Source: Myxococcales bacterium
GTDB taxonomy: Bacteria; Myxococcota; Polyangia; HGW-17; SLPX01
Direction: 5' to 3'
Length of the DNA: 13,041 nucleotides
Assembly (NCBI GenBank): GCA_007131745.1
Contig: SLPX01000205.1
Coordinates: 1-13,041 of the forward strand
A program made the translations under genes and the position numbers. Below, one piece after another: positions 1-6,825 of this stretch; the first letter of the stretch is position 1; every line of letters starts with the position of its first letter. A model generated the notes under the pieces. That model was given only the letters and a program-made list of their open reading frames with translations, was not told the origin of the DNA and did no database searches.

Positions 1-88
1 CTTCGTTATTCCCGCACCCTGCAAAAGAGAGAGCTTGGATACAAATGAACATCAATACGGCGTAATGATTTTTCATGTTTTCTTTCAT
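1..88 (-). CDS. N-terminus of a lipoprotein, cut by the window edge
   Basis: Reading leftward from an ATG at 86-88, 29 codons are open to the window edge. They encode a short basic start, a hydrophobic stretch (AVLMFICIQALSF) and then AGC followed by Gly-Asn-Asn-Glu. This is the pattern of a lipoprotein signal peptide, with the lipidated Cys at residue 25. A second ATG (residue 5, at 74-76) is an equally possible start, and neither has a strong Shine-Dalgarno. The -3 residue is Phe rather than the usual Leu, but the small Ala-Gly before Cys fits signal peptidase II. The mature protein lies outside the window, so its function cannot be given. It is divergent from the HAD gene at 345. Confidence 0.6.
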   Translation of the reverse strand, partial: MKENMKNHYAVLMFICIQALSFAGCGNNE

Positions 89-214
89 CCGGATCGGTAC
101 AAAATGCGTGTGAAAACAAAATGTCGACATGACCGCCGGCCCTGCGAGCGCGTTTGTCCGGGTCTCAAAGAGAACCTGTATAGTTTTTCTCACACCTCAT
201 AACTCTTTCACAGA

Positions 215-232
215 GTAACGTCGCGATGTTAC
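215..232. promoter_or_regulatory. 18-bp near-palindrome, possible operator
   Basis: GTAAC-G-TCGCGA-T-GTTAC is a dyad with 16 of 18 bases symmetric and a perfectly palindromic TCGCGA core. It sits between the divergent lipoprotein start (88) and HAD gene start (345), where a transcription factor site would be expected. No regulator is encoded nearby on this side and I recognise no family consensus, so the operator role is inference. Confidence 0.3.
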
Positions 233-344
233 CGCGTCCATTTCAATTGTAAAAAGTAATATTTGTGACATGAAAAATATTTGAGAACGTTTGTGAATGT
301 TTCAAGAGTTGGGTCAACACCGGAATGGATGGTAAAAAAAAGAT

Positions 345-980
345 ATGTCGGAAAAAGAAAAAACCGATGGAGAAATGAACAGCGTCATAAACGTAAAAGC
401 TGTTTTGCTGGATATGGATGGGGTGCTCGTGAAATCTCGAGAGGCTTGGTTCAGGGCGTTTAATGAATCCGCCGGGGTGGATCGCCGAACTTTTAATTCC
501 AAGTATTGGGGTCGTGATCTGAACAAAAACCTTGCCGAGATTGGCGCCGACAGAGCACATTTTTGTGAAGAGATTTTTCCAAAGCATGCGCTGGGCGTGG
601 AAATGATGGAAGGGGTTGATGAAGCACTGAGACACCTTTGTGAAATAGGTGTAATTCTAGCGGTAATCACAAACACGACTGAAAATTGCACCCGTCAGAT
701 TCTTTCCAGGTTCGGCTTGGACAGTTATTTTGAGGAAGTGGTGACTTCCGACGCTGTAAGCCGGGGCAAACCCGACCCGGAGATGGTTCTTCATGCCTGC
801 AGCGCCGTCGGTGTTGAACCGCATGAGGCGGTTGTGGTTGGGGATTCCGCAGAAGACATGATCGCCGGCAAGCGAGCGGGTTGTTACACGGTGGGGCTCA
901 AAGTGGATGGCGATCGTCACATCAAAAACTTGGGAGAGCTTCCGGAAATGATCACTGCAACTCCCAAAGACTCGCGCTGA
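345..980 (+). CDS. HAD-superfamily phosphatase (phosphoglycolate phosphatase / beta-PGM-like)
   Basis: The 211-residue protein has all four HAD motifs. Motif I is D23-x-D25-G-V, with the nucleophile and acid/base aspartates. Motif II is T109 in ITNT. Motif III is K142 in GKPDP. Motif IV is GDSAED with D167 and D171, the magnesium ligands. The region between motif I and II (about 30-100) is long enough for a small helical C1 cap, as in phosphoglycolate phosphatases and beta-phosphoglucomutases. It should hydrolyse a small phosphorylated metabolite in the cytoplasm, but the substrate cannot be read from sequence. The start at 345 has only a weak purine-rich leader. ATG at 375 (residue 11) is preceded by GGAG at very short spacing and would still retain motif I. 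The gene converges on the UGSC gene, with 15 bases between the stops. Confidence 0.9.
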   Translation: MSEKEKTDGEMNSVINVKAVLLDMDGVLVKSREAWFRAFNESAGVDRRTFNSKYWGRDLNKNLAEIGADRAHFCEEIFPKHALGVEMMEGVDEALRHLCEIGVILAVITNTTENCTRQILSRFGLDSYFEEVVTSDAVSRGKPDPEMVLHACSAVGVEPHEAVVVGDSAEDMIAGKRAGCYTVGLKVDGDRHIKNLGELPEMITATPKDSR

Positions 981-995
981 TCAAAGCTCTCCTTT

Positions 996-2828
996 TCAGT
1001 CACTGGCCGGTGGACCGAGGTCGATTTCAGCCTGTTCCAACAAAAAGCCCCAGTCCCGTGGTATTTCCACCTCCCGGGATACCAACCGCTCGGGGCAGCA
1101 TCCCACCTGCAGCCACATCATGTGGCCCGACTGTTCTCCGCCCGCGACTACGATCTCAATCCCGCTTGGATTCACTGATATCGGCATAGGAAATTCGAGA
1201 TTGCTTGGGTCCGGTACCCACCACGCATCTATGAGGGGTGTTATATGATGTTCAGGCACTTTCGAGTTTTCCCACAGATACTCTTGAACATCATATTTGG
1301 ACCATCCTTCATCCACCAACCCTTGTGCCGTACCCGGCCCAATCAAGAGGATACCGGCTGATCCGTCTTCATTGTAGGGCGTTGGATCGAACCAATAATT
1401 GCCATTTGGGATGCTCATGGCCCCGGCCGCGCGATTCAGTGATGCAAGCACGGCATCCTGAGTTCCAGCTTCGCCTCCCGGTACATTCGTAGTGCTCGAG
1501 ACGGAGTACACGGTGACCACGTTTTTACCTCGCTCGAACCCTTGTTCTTCAGCAAGAGACTGCCAGCCTTCAGGCAAAGCATCTTCATTTTCAGCAAATA
1601 CCAAGCCGGTAAACCGAGCCGGTCCTCCGAAAATCGACATACTAGTGTTCCCCGGCACAGCGCCGCCCATGTTTTGCAACACAAACCTCAACGCTCTACC
1701 TATTGCCGCCCCTGCCGTCCGATTCGGATCCGGACCCAAGCAACCGTATCCACTGCTCAGACGAATATCGGAAGCGATCGGTCCATGGACCAAGACCACG
1801 GGGTAGACAGAACAGGTCGTCGTGTTCATTCGCTCATGATGAAGTCTCGGATCCACCAAGGCTTCAACAACCGCTATGAATACAGGCATATATTCAGGCC
1901 GGCCTCCAGCCATATGCATCAAAACGGCGAGAGATTCCACTGTTGCGACACCTCCTCGCGGCATTATGTGCCCTATGTTTTCTTCTCGCGACCGGTCAGT
2001 GCCGGTCAGCATTCGTTCAACCGCCGTTGCTGTCGGTGGGTTGACTGGCAGACCATCCGACCAGAGATTGCGTACAAACAGATTATTCATTTCTTTTACC
2101 GCGCTCTCGCGGTCTTCAGCGACTATAGTAATTAGTTCAGGAGTAAAAATGCCGGTTTCCCGGATCTCCGGCTCCCAGTATGTCAGGCCTTCGACCAGAG
2201 CGTCCATATTCTCATCGATGGGCTCGAGGCTGCCACCGGGCCAAAACATCGCTTCGGGATACATCACCTGTGCCGCCTCTGAAGAGAACCCCATGCTGGC
2301 AAAAGAATTTGCGACTACGTCGGCAAACCCGTAGCGAGTAACTGTTACAGTAGGAATACCTAAGCTTTCAACGTGTGCAGCAGCACGGCCGCACTCTAAA
2401 GCACAAGAGCCTCAAGCTGCATTGCCGACAATAGCGGCGTCACATCCTTTCTCTTCAACTGCTGCTTCTACATCATCTAAGTGCAGACGATAAATATCCG
2501 GCAACTCATCCGAAGGGACAATAAGGGCATCCGGGTGACTATAAGAAAGGTTTTCGGCTATCCGGGGCATTGTGCGTTCCGCTTCCCACAAAAAATCCGA
2601 TAGCAAGCATATAGTATATCCATCCAGTGATGGCAGCCGCTCAGCGTGCAGGTGGATAATCTCTGTTGCGCCTGACGGGTCATACACATTCATCGTGTAT
2701 TCACCATCCAAATCATTACTATGTCCATCCGTTTCACATGACGGCAGGAAAACAACTCCCGTCAAACACAATAAGATAACCGCAGTTTTTTTAAGGTAAT
2801 CGGTTTTCGAACTCACAAGTAATTGCAT
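996..2828 (-). CDS. UGSC-family selenoprotein, lipoprotein form with C-terminal extension
   Basis: This is one 610-residue reading frame if the in-frame TGA at 2412-2414 is read as Sec139. The TGA is flanked by GNAA and GSC, which gives the UGSC motif that defines the known UGSC (seleno)protein family. The coding pattern continues in the same frame for 471 codons beyond it. Residues 1-31 form a lipoprotein signal peptide (KK, hydrophobic run, LPSC; lipidated Cys31). The UGSC domain covers roughly 40-240. A second domain (about 240-610) starts near SDGLPVNPPT at 257-266 and resembles a large uncharacterised family that I associate with UGSC proteins; that link is from memory. The start at 2828 is set by AAGGAG seven bases upstream. 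U-x-x-C suggests thiol/selenol redox chemistry, but the reaction is not known to me. Standard gene calling would give two false proteins, 2412-2828 and 996-2294. The upstream gene at 3366 is probably cotranscribed. Confidence 0.88.
2375..2394 (-). promoter_or_regulatory. Bacterial SECIS hairpin candidate
   Basis: On the coding strand, 17 bases after the TGA, GUGCGGC (2394-2388) pairs with GCUGCAC (2381-2375). This gives a 7-bp stem with one G-U pair and a six-base loop CGUGCU (2387-2382). Bacterial SECIS elements lie inside the coding region just after UGA, with a small apical loop containing GU or GG about 16-37 bases downstream. The loop here starts 25 bases after the UGA and contains GU, so position, stem and loop all fit. 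SelB would be the binder. The fold was made by eye. Confidence 0.7.
2412..2414 (-). other. Selenocysteine codon (TGA), Sec139 of the UGSC protein
   Basis: The frame reads Gly-Asn-Ala-Ala-TGA-Gly-Ser-Cys. Translation of TGA as Sec reproduces the family motif exactly. The first 138 residues and the 471 after the TGA show the same coding style, and the downstream part has no ribosome binding site of its own at its first ATG (2294). Confidence 0.88.
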
Positions 2829-2904
2829 AATGTTTCTCCTTTTTCTTGATAGAAGTCTCTAAACGGGTACAGTGCCGATTCTTTTCTTCCCTTTGCTGTT
2901 TCCG

Positions 2905-3366
2905 CTATTGGGTATCGTTGTTTTGCGTTTCCGGGAGTTCCTCTTTTGGCAACAACTCTTCTCTCCGGCGCTCTTCTTCACTCAGTTCATCTTCAGGATC
3001 CTCATTTCGCTCTTCCAGTTCAGGTTGTGGATTTTGAGTCACTTCTTGCAGAAACCGCAGACCCAAATCTTCCGGTTTTACAGTTAAATCACGGTATTTT
3101 GGCGGGCCTCCCGGATCCGGTGGAGTCGCCGGTCGGGCCCCCTTCGCCGCTTCGAAGCTGCCCTGTGACGCGCCGGTGGTTTCATCAAAAAACGGTTCTC
3201 TTTCTGAACCGTCTGTTTCATCTTTCCGCGATCGTCTCATTTCCACTTCCCTGTCGGAACTGGTCCGGGGTTTATTAGGCTTTTCATTTCTTCTTTTCTT
3301 CTTTGTGTTTGTCGGTTTCTCTTCTTGAACCATTGTTCTTTTCTTTCCCACAATTGTACCAATCAT
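2905..3366 (-). CDS. Highly charged, probably disordered hypothetical protein
   Basis: I do not recognise this 153-residue protein. Residues 1-50 are Lys/Arg-rich, with runs such as KKKRR and MRRSRKDE. The middle (about 75-95) is Pro/Gly-rich (PATPPDPGGPPKYRD). The end (about 115-153) is Glu-rich (LEERNEDPEDELSEEERRREE). Only about residues 97-113 (KPEDLGLRFLQEVTQNP) look like ordered sequence. There is no signal peptide or membrane segment. The start is uncertain: ATG at 3366 has GAAGAG ten bases upstream, and ATG at 3333 (residue 12) has only a weak purine tract. It ends 76 bases before the UGSC gene on the same strand, so the two probably share a transcript. Low complexity leaves some chance that it is not translated. 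Confidence 0.6.
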   Translation of the reverse strand: MIGTIVGKKRTMVQEEKPTNTKKKRRNEKPNKPRTSSDREVEMRRSRKDETDGSEREPFFDETTGASQGSFEAAKGARPATPPDPGGPPKYRDLTVKPEDLGLRFLQEVTQNPQPELEERNEDPEDELSEEERRREELLPKEELPETQNNDTQ

Positions 3367-3804
3367 TGAGGTTGCACTCTTCTTCCTTGATCCTGTCGAT
3401 ATGCAAGAATCGAATTAATCGCTTCTTTATAGCCGTCATATCTTTCATTCGGACATTCAGAGCAAAATACGTGCCGGAAGAGAAAGAGATTCGATATGGC
3501 GTTAACAGAAGGAAAAGGAGACAAGAAAACCAGGAGTGATTAGATGTTTACAAACTGGGAAATGTTTTTTTCAATCGGTAAGTGTTCTTCAGTAAAACCT
3601 GCAGAAAGAGGATTCAGAAAAAAAAAGCGGAAAATTCCCATAAAAGCGGACTTTTCCTGTACCGCAAAACTGCAAATCAGAAATGCCATGAACATCCGGA
3701 CAGGATCAATGGACGTATCAAAGTCGATATGATCGAGCTTGCAAATATTCCGCATAAGGGTGTGGGGCTTGTGGGTAATGTTTTGGGGAATCATCGGGTT
3801 GCTG
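3367..3804. other. Gene-free stretch of 438 bases
   Basis: No convincing gene is visible between the hypothetical protein start and the hcp stop. Short open frames exist on both strands (plus 3544-3732, minus 3540-3878), but they lack a ribosome binding site, domains or natural composition. The stretch must hold the 3' end of the hcp transcript and the promoter of the 3366 gene. I found no strong hairpin followed by a T-run to call a terminator, and no good -35/-10 pair. It has A-rich runs around 3618-3630 and weak GCGG/CCGC complementarity near 3625-3665. Confidence 0.5.
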
Positions 3805-5454
3805 TCAGGCGAGGATGTCTTCCAGGTCTTTTTCCGGGGTGGTGATCGGTTTGAGGCCGAATGTTTCGGAGAGAACACCTAGCACGGGCGGTGTGACGAA
3901 TGCGGGGAGGGAGGGTCCCAACCGGATGTTCTTTATTCCTAGGTGCAGGAGCGAGAGAAGAATGCACACGGCTTTTTGTTCGTACCATGACAGGACGAGT
4001 GAGAGGGGGAGGCCGTTTACATCGGTGTTAAAAGCGTCAGCGAGAGCGGATGCAATTTTTACAGCGGAGTATGCGTCGTTGCACTGACCTACGTCCAGCA
4101 GCCGCGGGATTCCACCGATGTCTCCGAAGTCCAACTTGTTGAAACGGAATTTTCCACATGCCAGGGTGAGGATGACGGTGTCCTTAGGGGCTTTTTGCGC
4201 TATTTCCGTGAAATAGTTCCGGCCTGATTTGGCGCCGTCACACCCGCCGATGAGCAGGAAGTGGCGGATGTCGCTGTTTTTTACCGCTTCGATCACTTGA
4301 GGAGCGACTCCCAGGACCGCGTTGCGGCCGAAGCCTACCAGGATTGTCTTGTCTTCGCCGTCGTTTTCGAACCCGTTTTCAGCGAGTGCGGCCTTGATGA
4401 GCGGGGCGAAGTCCCTGTTTTGAATGTGGGTGACACCGGGCCACGCGGTCAGGCCGCAGGTGAAAATCCTGTTCTTGTATGAATCCCTGGGTTTTTGGAT
4501 GCAGTTGGTCGTCATGAGTATTGCGCCGGGAAAGTTATCGAACTCTTCGGCCTGGTCCTGCCACGCTCCTCCGTAGTTGCCGACGAGGTGGGTATACTCT
4601 TTTAGCCCCGGGTATCCGTGGGCCGGGAGCATTTCTCCGTGTGTGTATATGTTGATCCCTGTTCCTTGTGTTTGTTTCAGGAGTTCTTCGAGGTCTTTCA
4701 GATCATGACCCGATACCAGGATTGCTTTTCCTTTCAACGGTTCTATGCGGACGGGGGTCGGGCGGGGGTGGCCGTACGCGTCCGTGTTGGCCTTGTCCAG
4801 CAGTTCCATGACCCGCAGGTTTTTTTCCCCCACTTCGAGAGCTTTTGCAGTCAGGCTTTGAATGTCGTGATTTCCTTCGGCCAGGTAGTCCAGGGTTTCA
4901 TGAAAGAAAGCGTAGAGAACAGGATCTTCTTGGCCCAGGATCCGCGCGTGATGAGCGTACGCGGCCGAACCCTTCAAACCGTAAGTGATGAGTTCTTCCA
5001 GTCCGGTAACGTCCTGGCCGGCCTTGTCCATCCTGGCCTTAATGCTCATGTTTTGTGCATGCGCAATGAGGCCTGCACGAGTGGTTTCAGGCGTCCATGC
5101 TGCCGGACCTTCCAGGACTTCAACATCTTTTTCCTGTTTCCGCGCTTCGGTTTCGTATTGAGCGCGAACTTCTTCTCTCAGGGTTACTCCTTGCTTGATA
5201 AGCTTTTCCAGCCGGTCGGGGTCGAAATTAACGTTGGTGACGGTGGTGAAAAGAGCTTCGACCACGAAGTGGTCAACGTTGATGTTTTTTTCGCCAAGTT
5301 CATTCGCACGATGAGCGTAGCGGGCCACGCCTTTTGCCGTGTAGAAAAGGAGATCCTGAAGCGCCGCGGTATGGGGATCTTTGCCGCAGACGCCGAATTT
5401 TTCACATCCCTTGCCTCCGGCGGTTTGTTCACACTGATAGCAAAACATTGTCAT
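3805..5454 (-). CDS. hcp: Hydroxylamine reductase / hybrid cluster protein
   Basis: The 549-residue protein matches Hcp along its length. The N-terminal cluster motif is C5-x2-C8-x8-C17-x5-C23, the short spacing seen in Desulfovibrio-type Hcp rather than the longer E. coli spacing. Expected hybrid-cluster regions follow: the HGEMLPAHGYP segment, TTNCIQKP, IFTCGLTAWPG, IGGCDGAKSGRNYF, LACGKFRFN and DVGQCNDAYSA, which supply the His, Glu and Cys ligands. Hcp is a cytoplasmic Fe-S/Fe-S-O enzyme that reduces hydroxylamine in vitro; NO reduction and protein S-nitrosylation are reported roles. I prefer ATG 5454 because AGGAGG lies seven bases upstream; ATG 5460 is too close to that site. The start falls two bases after the Rrf2 stop, which implies translational coupling. 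No separate hcr reductase is present, so electrons must come from elsewhere. Confidence 0.97.
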   Translation of the reverse strand: MTMFCYQCEQTAGGKGCEKFGVCGKDPHTAALQDLLFYTAKGVARYAHRANELGEKNINVDHFVVEALFTTVTNVNFDPDRLEKLIKQGVTLREEVRAQYETEARKQEKDVEVLEGPAAWTPETTRAGLIAHAQNMSIKARMDKAGQDVTGLEELITYGLKGSAAYAHHARILGQEDPVLYAFFHETLDYLAEGNHDIQSLTAKALEVGEKNLRVMELLDKANTDAYGHPRPTPVRIEPLKGKAILVSGHDLKDLEELLKQTQGTGINIYTHGEMLPAHGYPGLKEYTHLVGNYGGAWQDQAEEFDNFPGAILMTTNCIQKPRDSYKNRIFTCGLTAWPGVTHIQNRDFAPLIKAALAENGFENDGEDKTILVGFGRNAVLGVAPQVIEAVKNSDIRHFLLIGGCDGAKSGRNYFTEIAQKAPKDTVILTLACGKFRFNKLDFGDIGGIPRLLDVGQCNDAYSAVKIASALADAFNTDVNGLPLSLVLSWYEQKAVCILLSLLHLGIKNIRLGPSLPAFVTPPVLGVLSETFGLKPITTPEKDLEDILA

Positions 5455-5456
5455 GT

Positions 5457-5912
5457 TCATTCCTCCTTGAGTTGATTCTGATTTTGTTTGTTCCGTTTTT
5501 TTGATACGGGCTTGAAGTCGGCAAGAGTGGTTTCACCGAACTTTTTGGCCGTGAGTTTATAGACTTCTTGTAAAAGGTTTCCGAGTACACAACCGCCCGG
5601 TTGACACATTCGACGGGGGAGAAGGCAGAAATTGGACGGAAGTGGGCCTTCAATGGCTTCGTAGATATCCAGGAACGAGATGTCTTCAGGTTTTTTTTTC
5701 AGGAAAAACCCTCCTTTCGGCCCCTTCCTGGATGCAGTGAGTTCTGCTTTGTTCAATCTTTGCATGACTTTTGCGAGGTGGTTTTCGGAAACCGACAGTT
5801 TTTCCGCGATTTCACCGACCGCGGCGGGTTTTCCGGGTTCCATGCCGGCGAGGTGAATCATGGCGTGCAGACCCAGAGCCGCGGCTTCGGAAATTTTCAA
5901 TATGCTGTCCAT
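5457..5912 (-). CDS. Rrf2-family Fe-S transcriptional regulator
   Basis: The 151-residue protein has the Rrf2 layout: an N-terminal winged helix with a recognition helix around SVSENHLAKVMQRLNKAEL (40-58), then the wing GPKGGFFL (64-71), a dimerisation helix, and a cysteine cluster C96-x6-C103-x4-C108. Three such cysteines ligate an Fe-S cluster in NsrR, IscR and RirA, so this is probably a NO, redox or iron sensor. Position directly before hcp favours NO/nitrosative control, NsrR-like; the specific name is not proven. The start at 5912 has GAGGG five bases upstream; an in-frame TTG at 5957 would add 15 unlikely residues. The last codons (AAG GAG GAA) double as the hcp ribosome binding site. 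A palindrome at 5933-5944 just upstream suggests autoregulation. Confidence 0.93.
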   Translation of the reverse strand: MDSILKISEAAALGLHAMIHLAGMEPGKPAAVGEIAEKLSVSENHLAKVMQRLNKAELTASRKGPKGGFFLKKKPEDISFLDIYEAIEGPLPSNFCLLPRRMCQPGGCVLGNLLQEVYKLTAKKFGETTLADFKPVSKKRNKQNQNQLKEE

Positions 5913-5932
5913 TTGACCCTCTTTTTGGTATC

Positions 5933-5944
5933 GGAAATATTTCC
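5933..5944. promoter_or_regulatory. Perfect 12-bp palindrome, probable Rrf2 operator
   Basis: GGAAATATTTCC is perfectly self-complementary, with its nearer edge 21 bases before the Rrf2 start codon. AT-rich palindromes close to their own promoters are typical Rrf2 sites. On the coding strand the sequence further upstream offers TTGAAA, 17 bases, then TGATTA as a weak promoter starting at the ferredoxin stop, which would place the palindrome across the transcription start. Assignment to this Rrf2 protein is inference. Confidence 0.5.
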
Positions 5945-5975
5945 AATGTTTAATCAATGCTTGATGCTCGGTTTT

Positions 5976-6794
5976 TCAAGCGGAAATCTTCCCTTCATCC
6001 CCGAACTTCAAGTCTTGTGTGTCGAGTATTTCGCCGGAGATGCCGACCTTGATAAGCCTTAATATGGTATTGCTCTGGGCGGCCGAGAGCGCGGCTTCCA
6101 CGATTCGTACAAGGCCTGTGCAGCAGGGAACTTCCATGAAGGGAACCACCACTTCGGGAATATTGTGCATCGAAAACATGGCAGTGAGCTTTTCCACGTA
6201 TTGCTGGATGTCGCTATCCAGTTTCGGACATGCCATGACCGCGATTCGGCCTTTTAGAAACCTGCGGTGAAAGTCGGGAACCGCGAACGGAACGCAGTCT
6301 GCAGAAAGGAGGAGTCTCGCCCCATTGAGATAAGGTGCTTGCAAAGGCAGAAGGCGAAGCTGAACCGGCCAGTTCGAGAGCATGGAAGGTTCGGGTTGTG
6401 CGGGCGTTTTTTCGGTGGACTCCGATTTTGTCGGGTCTTGTATTTTTGTAGTTGTTATCGGCGGTCCGATTGTAGCCGGTTGAAGCTTCATCGCCCTTGC
6501 GCCCGGACATCCATTCGCGCACGATCTGGATTCAATGTCTTCCAACCCGGATTTTTTGGCCTGCTCCACCGCGTCCGGATCAAATGCGTCGGCCTCTCTT
6601 TCTTCGATGGTAATAGCGTCTTCGGGTCACTCTCCGATACAGTCTCCAAGCCCGTCGCAGTAACTTTCATCCACAAGCACTGCTTTACCGTCGATGATGC
6701 GTATCGCGCCCTCGTGGCACGCGTCGACACACAGCCCGCAGCCGTTACACTTTTCCTGATCGATTTTTATGATCTTTCTCCGGTAGCGTTTCAT
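5976..6794 (-). CDS. Candidate selenocysteine ferredoxin-domain protein of the hcp operon
   Basis: This is a 272-residue frame if the TGA at 6627-6629 is read through. The ATG at 6794 has AGGAG eight bases upstream. Residues 10-62 form a double 4Fe-4S ferredoxin domain: C16-x2-C19-x2-C22-x3-C26, then C46-DGLGD-C52-IGE-[TGA56]-PEDAI. Relatives have GECP here, so codon 56 stands at a cluster-ligand Cys and Sec is the natural reading. C92-x3-C96-PG follows. A linker (about 105-140) leads to a C-terminal domain (about 140-272) with ADC167VPFA, AC189PKLD and VPC224C225, also typical of this family, which often accompanies hcp and Rrf2 genes. It probably moves electrons or handles Fe-S or NO stress in the cytoplasm. 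Alternatives are a TGC-to-TGA mutation (pseudogene) or a sequence error. It ends 64 bases before the regulator. A start after the TGA (GTG at 6569) would lose the ferredoxin domain. Confidence 0.75.
6627..6629 (-). other. In-frame TGA at a 4Fe-4S ligand position, candidate Sec56
   Basis: The frame reads Cys-Ile-Gly-Glu-TGA-Pro-Glu-Asp-Ala-Ile. In this family the residue before Pro is the last cysteine of the second cluster motif. The frame is intact for 55 codons before and 216 after, with no other stop. A weak hairpin (ATCGAA at 6603-6608 with TTTGAT at 6579-6584, 18-base loop containing GG) starts 19 bases after the TGA. This is far less persuasive than the hairpin of the UGSC gene. Confidence 0.6.
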
Positions 6795-6810
6795 TGGAAA
6801 TCTCCTGTTT

Positions 6811-6822
6811 TGATTAAAATCA
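6811..6822. promoter_or_regulatory. AT-rich palindrome upstream of the ferredoxin/hcp operon
   Basis: TGATT-AA-AATCA is a 5+5 inverted repeat, 16 bases upstream of the start codon at 6794 and just before its AGGAG. It may be an operator for the operon. It does not clearly match the GGAAATATTTCC palindrome before the regulator gene, so the same protein need not bind both. Confidence 0.3.
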
Positions 6823-6825
6823 GCA

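Noticed and set aside
996..2294. A separate 432-residue protein starting at ATG 2294
   Set aside because: There is no ribosome binding site at that ATG. The frame is open upstream without a stop to the UGSC TGA, and the UGSC domain spans this point.
3540..3878. Minus-strand 112-residue ORF after hcp, and plus-strand ORFs at 3544-3732 and 3582-3845
   Set aside because: They overlap one another and the hcp end, lack ribosome binding sites, and their composition shows no domain or clear membrane pattern.
4618..5475. Plus-strand 285-residue ORF opposite hcp
   Set aside because: It is a long antisense open frame caused by the codon pattern of hcp; it has no start signal and no recognisable domain.
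5457..5978. Readthrough of the TGA at 5976-5978 from the ferredoxin protein into the Rrf2 frame as a third Sec site
   Set aside because: The two genes are in the same frame, but the protein ends at a natural family length, no Cys is expected there, and the Rrf2 gene has its own GAGGG and ATG at 5912.
5976..6569. A separate 197-residue protein starting at GTG 6569
   Set aside because: The start has no ribosome binding site, and the ferredoxin domain typical of the family lies in the same frame upstream, past one TGA.
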